DNA of 64,000 nucleotides, from assembly GCA_014218235.1 (NCBI GenBank), contig CM024755.1, positions 93,848,948-93,912,947 on the forward strand, read 5' to 3'. This DNA is from Colocasia esculenta (taxonomy: Eukaryota > Streptophyta > Magnoliopsida > Alismatales > Araceae). The translations under genes were made by a program, and so were the position numbers. Below are positions 56,529 through 64,000 of the stretch, one piece after another. The notes beneath the pieces are model-generated. The model was not told the origin of the DNA. It saw only the letters and a list, made by a program, of their open reading frames with translations, and did no database searches. The stretch's first letter is position 1; each line of letters begins with the position of its first letter.

Positions 56529-58512
56529 GTTGAACCACTCTTATATGTTATCCTTTTATTTTGCTGATAACAACACTCATACTTAGCATAATCATCCTGA
56601 ATATATTTCAATATCATTTCTTATTTCATGAATATAGTATTTTCCATCCCTTCATAAAGATCTACACTGATTTATAACTTAGACATTTGAATTTCAACTT
56701 CGTCATGCATGTTTTGATAAAGTTCATTCGAAGCTTACTTCGTCATATAGAATGCTAGCTTCGTCATATCCGAAGTCCACTTCGTCATATACAAAGCTAC
56801 ACTTCATCATGCATACTTTTGGTTGTGATCAATCTAAGTCCAACTTCATCATATCTGAAGTAAACTTCTTCATATCCGAAGCTATATAAAAAGTTCACAT
56901 CGATCGACTGCGAGTTTCAACTTCGACTGACAACGTTGATTTATGTACATCTGTAGTTACACTTCATCATATCCGAAGTTTCAGCTTCAACTGACAACTT
57001 TGATTTCTATACATCCGAAGTTACACTTTGTCATATCTGAAGTTAACTTCGTCATATCTAAAGTTTTAGCTTTGACTGACAACAGTGATTTCTGTACATC
57101 TAAAGTTACACTTCGTCATATCCGAAGCTTTAACCTCGACCAACTACATTTTTTTTATTAACACAATTGCTTGGTTAATGAATGCATAACCATCTGCATA
57201 AATAATCTTCAAATGCACTATAATGATAACACAAAAGAATATATTTTTTAAACACTATGTTTGGATGGCGCATATGTTCTTCTACTTGCTCGAAAATTTT
57301 TCTAGGTCCACAACTAGTACGTATATCATGCTGACTCCGACTCCAGAAAAGTCAAAGTGTGATACCCACTCCAATTCCTGAAAAAGTCAAAGTATGATAC
57401 ATACACCGACTTCTCTATAGTTGAAGTCTTTATAATCAATCTAACATCGATTAATGTTATTGTTGATCTTACTCTAACTCCTCTAAAGTAGAAGTACGAC
57501 ATCGACTGTTGAACAACTGGTATAGTACTCCGACACCTTGTAAGTCGAAGCAAGGTATCAACTTCTATTATCAACTGTACTTGTTTTCTATATTGATTGT
57601 TGTCACATTTGCAATGATTAATGTATTATCATTATTCCAGTTGTCTTTCTAATCCTTATGGAATCATTTAATGAACAAGATTAAATATATGGTTTACACT
57701 GTGATATTCTCTTTCTTTATTTGTATGATAATCTATCTAACACAGTTGTACTTCTCTACTCTCTTTATTTAATATTTCCTATTACAACCATTTCTGAAGT
57801 TCAGATTCAAAGTATGTTTTTTAAGACAGCTATGTGTCTTACAATGACATCTATAAGTGTCCTTCAGAATGTCAGGTTTCCAGTTCTTAAGAAAAAGTTC
57901 CTTTGCAGTTGTACTGCGTGCCAAGCAAGTGTCCATTCCCTTTTAAATGCTCACCTAACTCTAACTATTCAAAGGACAAACTTTCTCTCTAGAACTGATA
58001 GATATCTTATTATAAAATGACTTGTCACTTACTTTATGTCAGAACTCCATGTTTTAAGCAAAAGTCGTTGCATGACCTATGCAAACGTCTTTAAATACCT
58101 TGTACATCTGTTTGTCTATAATCTTCTATGGTATCTTACCTCCCTCCAAGAGAATGGAGGTACCTGCATATTTCCTTGACCATGTAGACACTCAGCTGCC
58201 TACAGAAGCATGCAAGCTATCTTTCAGTCATGGGTATGGTGCTTGGAGACATTTATTGAAGCTATTTGAATAGAACCATGCAGCTACCTCTATAGCCTAG
58301 AAGCCGTTGAGACTTAAAGACTCAAAGATCTGAAGATCTGGTGTTGGACCTTTCAAGAAGTCTCAAGTCTCAAGACTCAACGTTCAAATTCAAACGGAAG
58401 AAAAGAACTCTGAAAGTTGTATATGAAGTTAACTTTGTCATATCCAAAGTTACACTTTATCATATCTAAAGTTTCAACATTGATTTCTGTACATCTGATG
58501 TTACACTTTTTT
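56529..58512 (+). repeat. partial copia-type LTR E (U3 part)
   Basis: Starts TGTTGAACCACTCTTATATG, like the A LTRs, directly in D coding sequence. It contains CATATCCGAAGT-type palindromic units at 56690-57140 and again at 58425-58500. I see no primer site or gag, and the 3' half of the LTR is not recognised before F begins. Small open frames inside (for example 57721-58020) are not convincing genes. Confidence 0.65.
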
Positions 58513-59521
58513 TGCCACAGATGGCAGCAAGGATAAACCTAGAGGGGGTAAATAGGTTATCTGAAAATATAATAAAAATCACCACTTGAAAACTTTGGAT
58601 AGTGAATGTAGTTATGTGTAGTAGATAGAGTAGCAGTGCGAAAGCAATTCAAACAAGCAATCACACAAATGAACATAGAGAATTTTATCCTGGTTCGGTA
58701 CTTCTCAAATGGAAGACCTACGTCCAGTCCCCAAACAAATCTTCAGATTTCACTAACCAAGGTACAATCCCCCAAAGGATATACAAACCCCCAGCTCCCC
58801 GCTGGTCCTCTTCCTTTCCGAGTAGGAAGGAAACTCACTTTTGTTACAGGTCAAGAAGCCACCCTCCTGAAACAAACCCTATTGCAGTTCTACTAGACTT
58901 AAACCCCTAGATGGGTTTTGCTGACACCAATCCCAACTAAGTTCTTCCCTTAATACAAGGGCAACATTGTGTATAGTCTCTCAATTGGACAGACACCCCG
59001 CACTTCGACTGGTCTTCTCTTCACCCTTGAAGAGGAAAAACCCTTGCTCTTTTTTAAGGAAGAATGAGCAGACTGTGGAGATCAAGTTCTAAAGAAAAAA
59101 ACTTAGCTTTCTTGATCTCCAATAGCAACCTGAGAGTTAAGAGGATTACAAGATAAATACAATGAAACATAAACCCTCATCCCACAGAATCTCCCCAGAT
59201 GTACAACGATGCATAGAGAGAGTGAAGAGTGAAAAGAAGCTTGAATGCTTGAAGACTTCAGATGGTTGCTTGTGTGCACACATCTTCTTGGGCTTGAGCT
59301 CTTTATCTCTTGTTTTGAGTGTGTATAGCGTTGAGGCTTCTCGCTGAAAGTACACTGTTTTAGAAGGATTTTGGGGAAGGATCTCTTATGTTCTTCAGCC
59401 TTACATCATTCTTTTAAAGAGCAGCTTGAACAGATCCATTGCAGTATAGTCATTGCAGTTGTTGGATCCATTGGGACTCATCATCATCTGCTCTTCTTCT
59501 GCTTCTGTCTAACAGACACTT
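58513..59521 (-). repeat. partial copia-type LTR F (leader half)
   Basis: Minus-strand LTR end: plus strand has AACCTAGAGGGGGTAAATAGG at about 58536, then TTTTATCCTGGTTCGG, the hairpin CTTC/GAAG (58701-58715) and the box CCTACGTCCAGTCCCC (58717-58732), then hairpins such as CCAG/CTGG near 58791-58805. On the minus strand it runs back through TTTAAAAG (a weak TATA-like site near 59415) and is cut at 59522 by the Tekay LTR. Confidence 0.7.
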
Positions 59522-61549
59522 TGTAACGACTCTTCTTATACCGGTACGATTATACCAATCCACATCGGTATAATGAATGTCGTCACAGTGGGACATTTAC
59601 CCAACAAAAACATTTGATTGAGATATACATGAATATTAAAGAAAACAGCGGAAATAATAATAATTCTTATTCCATCATCCACATTCTATCCACAGTCTAT
59701 ATAGTGTTTAGAAGAAGTACATATGTCCACAATTACAATTCCAAAATAAATCACATTGCTCAAATGAATTACAAAAGTTCATTTATTGCATACTATGAAA
59801 AGAAAAGTACAATGAAGGAATCTCCACAACAAAGCTACTCCTCACGCTCGATGTCGCTCCTAACTATCTCCTCGAAAGAAGTGGAGACACCTGCACCTGT
59901 ACGTCGAAGCAAGTATGAGTCTAAATAGACCCAGCAAGCAATCCATATACATCATCCCTACACACATCATATGCATATGCTAACATTCAATGGAAGTAAT
60001 TAACACATGTAGTATGGTTCATACAATTTAAATTACTGTGAATGGAACTTATAGCATTAGAGACACATGACACATGCTTCATATTACCTACAACAATTAA
60101 GTATAACTTATAACGTGCTTTCTACACATTTTAATTATCATGCTTAAATGATTCAAATCTCATTCAAATCATATTATAATGTATACAATTTAAGCATGGA
60201 ACTACACATAAAGTAAGCATCACACCTAGCAAGGATTCTATTTAAATTCTCATGAATTTAACACAATGATACACACATTTTACTTGCTATTTTAACATAA
60301 ATTAAACATATTCACAGCCCTCTATGGCAGCAGTGTCACACATGGCACAATTTACTCAATTTACATTATTCACATTGTTCATGCCTTCCACATGTATGAA
60401 TTAATACCATTGCACTTACTTGTACACAATTACATAAGGTTCAGTTTTATCTAACATGATGCTACTGTTCACAGTGTTAATCAGTTCATAAACTCAAACC
60501 TAATCATGGTGCTATTGACTGAAATTTATACAATTAACATTGACATGCTTACATGGTCATTTTCTCTCATTTAACTCATGGCAGTACCTACTGTTTTCAA
60601 ATTACAACGAAAAGTTTATCACATGTTCCAAATAATAAACCTATCACATGCTCAATTTCTCATTTTTTTTTCGGATCTGTAAATTAATTATAACAATTAA
60701 ATAGATTATAGGTACATTTATCACAAATTTCTCTTATGTAAGAATTCACAGCATAATAGTCATATTCAACAGTACCCATACCTGAACACAGTCATCATAC
60801 AGTCGCAGGAAATTTCTGAAACCCTAATTTAACATGGATCTAATTAAACAAGAATTAACAAGGTTAAATCATGCTCAATATTCTGTTACAGAAATTCTAA
60901 TAAATAATACAATTGACAAAAATTCGACCCAACCACATGGCATGATCTACTGAATGTTTTTAACCCAAAATGATATACAAAACATGTATACATATCCAAA
61001 AGTCTGGAAAATGTAAAACAAAATGCATCCTGTAAAACTAGAAGAACTAAGCGACATAGGTGCTGCCGCCAACATAGGTTAACGGCATGAGATCATGCCG
61101 CCAACCAGGGAATTAATGGCACCAGATGCCGCCGTTAAGTTCCTATCTGTGCAAATACAGACTGAATGCAGAAACAATGGTGAATGGGGGGTTCTAGGAC
61201 ATGAGAAAATGTTATAAAATACCTAGGACCTAGCTGACATGGGTAGGGTTAATGTACAATGGTTGCTTGCCTCATAGAAAATGCTAGACGTGATTAATTT
61301 GCCGGAGAAGCTCTCCTCAGCCAAGTCAAGAAGCCCTCTAATCTCCCCTTGATCCAGCTTCTGTGTTGATGAATGAAGCATGCCGGAGTCAGGGAAGCTT
61401 TACTGATGTTCCAAGTCCTTCCAGTCAATGTAGATCGCCCAAAAACGCCCCGAGTCGCCAGATCCAGAGCCTCAAAGTCTCAGGTTCGCACAAAGTTTCT
61501 AGGGTTTTGACCAAAGAGCCAAAAGACCTATTCTGACCGTAAGAGGGTG

Positions 61550-61557
61550 TTTTTATA
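61550..61557 (-). promoter_or_regulatory. TATA box of the Tekay LTR
   Basis: Minus strand TATAAAAA, downstream of CCCATAGGTTG. The solo LTR copy has the equivalent, degenerate TTTATAAC near 44375. Confidence 0.6.
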
Positions 61558-61926
61558 CAACCTATGGGTCGGGTTACGCACTTAGGGTAGAATCCTACCA
61601 TTGGGCGACGGTTTCCTAATCAGGGGGAGAAAGAATCTCGGACGTTTCTGGATCTGAAACCACAGAAATCTGGTGAAATAGACGTCCACATACTTGTCAG
61701 TCTACTGGGAGTTGGCATCCATCGATCTGGACAACGACTACCCTCTAACGTGCATGCATGTTGACGTTAACATGCACTTTTGCCAGAATTCAGAAATGCA
61801 ATAAACCATGCTTACACCATATATATGTGTATGCAATGTAATGTACAATTTAATTTCTATATGCACAACTAAATAAACGTAATATGTACACCATAGTTAA
61901 ACACATATATACATATGTACAGAAAT

Positions 61927-61956
61927 AAATACATATACATATACATACATATACAT
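61927..61956. repeat. ATACAT microsatellite
   Basis: Short run of ATACAT/ACATAT units inside the Tekay LTR. Confidence 0.8.
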
Positions 61957-62025
61957 GGTACTATACACAAGGCAGTTAAACAACACATGACCGAAACTAA
62001 AAGGGCAAAATTTGAGGGCCTTACA

Positions 62026-62040
62026 CCCTCTCCCCCTTAA
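62026..62040 (-). promoter_or_regulatory. polypurine tract of the Tekay element
   Basis: Minus strand TTAAGGGGGAGAGGG directly before the LTR start TGTAAGG; standard plus-strand priming position. Confidence 0.88.
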
Positions 62041-62071
62041 AGCAAACTTCGTCCTCGAAGTTAGAATGACA

Positions 62072-62640
62072 CTACTCAAACAATTGGGGATACTTCTTCC
62101 TCATAGCATCCTCAAGCTCCCAAGTAGCCTCCTCTCGCGAGAAGTTCCGCCATAGCACCTTCACAGACGCAATGCTCTTGTTCCGGAGATGCTGAACCTT
62201 CTGATCAAGAATAGCTACTGGTTGCTCGACATACGTCAGATCTGGTAGGATCTCCACTTGCTCGTGACTAATAACATGAGAGGGATCTCGGACATACCTC
62301 CTAAGCATAGATACGTGGAAACGGGATGAACACTAGCTAATGCCGGAGGTAAAGCTAGCTCATAAGCCACGTTGCCCAAACGTCTGAGAATCTCATACGG
62401 GCCAATGAATCTAGGACTTAATTTGGCATGCTGCCAAATCTGACAACACCTCGAGTAGGTGAAATCTTCAGAAAGACATGCTCGCCAACTTCGAACTCTA
62501 AATCCTTTCCTCTGTTGTCGGCGTAACTCTTCTGCCTATCCTACGCCGCAACAAGCCTCTTTCTAATAAGCTGGATCTTATCCGAAGTCTCCTGAACTAA
62601 CTCCGGACCGATCAACTACCTGTCACCGGTCTCCTCCCAA
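62072..62640 (-). pseudogene. Tekay integrase C-terminus with chromodomain
   Basis: Frame 62308-62072 reads MLRRYVRDPSHVISHEQVEI, then PVAILDQKVQHLRNKSIASV, KVLWRNFSREEATWELED and MRKKYPQLFE, a chromovirus chromodomain region thought to guide integration to heterochromatin (family knowledge). The intervening stretch 62309-62640 has LEFEVGEHVFLKISPTRGV followed by a frameshift and stops. The last part, YPQLFE, ends shortly before the polypurine tract. Confidence 0.88.
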
Positions 62641-63022
62641 CATAAAGGAGATCTACAAGGCCTTCCACACAACGCCTCAAATGGAGCCATTCCAATACTC
62701 GCATGAAAACTGTTGTTATATGCGAACTCCAAAAGAGGTAAATGACGCTCCCAATCACCCTTCCAATCCAGCACACAAGCTCTCAACATATCCTCGAGCG
62801 TCTGGATAGTCCTTTCGGACTGTCCATCTGTCTGTGGATGGAACGCCGAACTAAACTTCAATTCAGAACCCAAAGAATCCTGAAGACCCTTCCACAGCCT
62901 CGAAGTAAATCTCAGATCTCGATCCGAAATGATCGACTTCGGCACTCCATGCAACCTAACAATGCTACTAACATACAATCTAGCTAAACTCTCCACTGAC
63001 TGCTTCTTCTTCATAGGCAAGA
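62616..63022 (-). pseudogene. Tekay integrase core, truncated by LTR G
   Basis: The minus strand reads LPMKKKQSVESLARLYVSSI, VRLHGVPKSIISDRDLRFTS with the second catalytic Asp, FHPQTDGQSERTIQTLEDML with the catalytic Glu, and LPLLEFAYNNSFHASIGMAP. The first catalytic Asp lies upstream of the insertion point at 63023 and is not in the window. A stop follows WEETGDR, where the family usually has Gln. Codons 5' of 63022 that appear joined in one open frame are LTR G sequence, not pol. Confidence 0.88.
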
Positions 63023-64000
63023 TGTAACATCTCGGACTTTCCAGTTTTTCCCGTCCGCATGTTGGATGACTGGCCACTAACGCGTCCGGGCTGGGCGACG
63101 CGTTAGTGTCGCAACGGAGGTGCCCGTCACGACAGTCATCCCTATTGCGACTGCTTTTTGCGTCGCGTTCTTGTCGCACCTGGTCAACGGGTCGCAACTA
63201 CTTTTCCTTTTTGGTCGTCTAATGCCTGTCAGAGTAGCAAGCGTGGCAGACTGACCTGTTTGGTTGTCGTAGCGTCCCTATGGGACGCATTCTGGTCGCG
63301 GTGTGCAGGGCCATCGCGTTAAGGTTGGTAACGCGACGCCACGCCCCGTCGCGTTCTGGGAGCCGAAGGCTAAAAGCCTTGGTCGGTGCCCCTTTCCCCT
63401 TCTTTTCCCTTTCTCCCTTCCCTCCTCCTCTCCGAGGTGGGGAAGATTTCTCCTCGCTTGTTCTCTGGCAGTTGGAGCTCGGTGGCGGTGCCGACGACTC
63501 GTGGTGGAGCGGTGGAGCAGCGAGGAGCGAGGAGGAGGCGTCTGAGATGTCTTAAAGGCCCTTTGTGGGTTCGGTTCTTCATTTTCAGTAGGGATTTCTT
63601 GTTCCCTTCCCAATCTGGGTGATTGGGAGCTCTCGTGACTTTGTAGACAGTTCTACAGCTTTCCTCATGCATCCCTCCCAGTGGTTGTGTAGTTTGTAGT
63701 GTGTGGGTGACCCCGGGATGTAGCGTCCCTGCGGTCTGCCTTCCAGCTGATGTCGCGACCGCAGTGCGCGTCGTGACATCAGAGAAGGCGCTGCCCCGGT
63801 CGGGCGCGACCATATCGCGACGCGGTTGGTTTTGCAATAAGAGTCGTGTCACGACCCGATTCCCTATCGCGACAAGGTTCTTGTCATGACATGCCTGCCC
63901 GTCGTGACTCAACGCTTGTCGCGGTGGCACTGCTTGTCGCGATTCCATCGTGATGGCCTAGTAGGTTGCGACAGCATCTGGTCTGCCTCGGGTGTTTCCG
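63023..64000 (+). repeat. GC-rich LTR G, left part
   Basis: Starts TGTAACATCTCGG in the Tekay integrase, with CAAGA (63018-63022) as the expected left target duplication; the other end is outside the window. It is dense in GTCGCGAC and decayed forms (GTCGTGAC, TCACGAC, GTCGCAAC). Several overlapping open frames at 63280-63620 are on both strands and reflect high GC, not genes. Orientation is inferred from the start only. Confidence 0.6.

Larger units (their letters stand above)
59522..62025 (-). repeat. 3' LTR of the Tekay element (2504 bp)
   Basis: Minus strand TGTAAGGCCCTC to GAGTCGTTACA. TATA is at 61550-61557. A hairpin CGGCAT/ATGCCG is at 61083-61100 and GTGCATG/CATGCAC at about 61758-61784. 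The rest is AT-rich with no coding sequence; ATACAT microsatellite at about 61927-61956. Confidence 0.88.
59522..63022 (-). mobile_element. Tekay chromovirus (Ty3/gypsy), 3' part
   Basis: The 3' LTR is 59522-62025 and is followed, on the minus strand upstream, by a polypurine tract, a chromodomain and integrase. Integrase is cut at 63023 by LTR G, and the rest of the element lies beyond the window. Integrase with a C-terminal chromodomain identifies a chromovirus; the motif words fit the Tekay lineage. Confidence 0.88.

Noticed and set aside
57721..58273. Plus-strand ORFs of 64-99 codons in LTR E
   Set aside because: AT-rich, no motif, and located in the U3 part of an LTR.
62616..63197. 193-codon ORF as an intact integrase N-terminal part
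   Set aside because: Codons from 63023 to 63197 are LTR G sequence joined by chance to the integrase frame.
63278..63948. Overlapping ORFs of 80-190 codons on both strands
   Set aside because: They overlap in several frames in GC-rich LTR sequence and have low-complexity composition; no domain recognised.
1..64000. Host tRNA, rRNA or small RNA genes
   Set aside because: I read for conserved tRNA arms and rRNA words on both strands and saw none; a tRNA scan would be needed to be sure.

Overview
This is a flowering-plant genomic window made almost entirely of LTR retrotransposons nested inside one another. I found no convincing host gene, tRNA, rRNA or CRISPR array. The evidence is TG...CA long terminal repeats, 5-bp target-site duplications (TSDs), tRNA-type primer binding sites, polypurine tracts, and decayed gag, protease, integrase, reverse transcriptase and RNase H reading frames. 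The element letters A to G are my own labels. Lineage names (Tat, Tekay, SIRE-like) rest on domain order and recognisable protein motifs, not on database searches. The species cannot be told from the sequence.

Layout. 1-16564: a Ty3/gypsy Tat-lineage element on the minus strand, with its 3' end beyond the left edge and its 5' LTR at 15729-16564. It is split by a 4.0-kb solo LTR (3571-7617, TSD CAAAC) and by a gag-only copia-type element A1 (9997-15678, TSD GATCG). 16565-17319: fragments of two older LTRs. From 17320: a large minus-strand Ty1/copia element D (3' LTR 17320-19127), whose pol is scattered over 28.5-31.2 kb and 55.5-56.5 kb. D is interrupted by C (20163-28538, gag-only, TSD TGAAC), by B (31194-55547, TSD AAAAT) and by LTR material from 56529 on. 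B is a SIRE-like copia element with a third reading frame; it carries a 3.5-kb solo LTR (37566-41024, TSD AAGAA), a 2.6-kb Tekay-type solo LTR (44097-46698, TSD GAACT) and a second gag-only element A2 (48548-54174, TSD TCTGT). The right end holds LTR fragments E and F, a Tekay chromovirus (59522 onward, minus strand) and another GC-rich LTR, G, inserted in its integrase at 63023.

How the parts relate. A1/A2 and C encode only Gag and have LTRs, primer sites and polypurine tracts, so any mobility would depend on enzymes made by relatives. B shares Gag features with A, and D shares about 0.8 kb of 3' noncoding sequence with C. Every pol here is broken.

The most unusual signal is structural. The LTRs of most families here carry clusters of very short hairpins whose arms change together from unit to unit while the loop or spacer stays constant. 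The clearest case is 20492-20688. In several copia families a hairpin of variable sequence sits directly before a conserved box, CCTACGTCCAGTCCCC. Element C also holds three dispersed copies of a roughly 95-nt unit whose central stem shows a compensatory G:C to A:T change.
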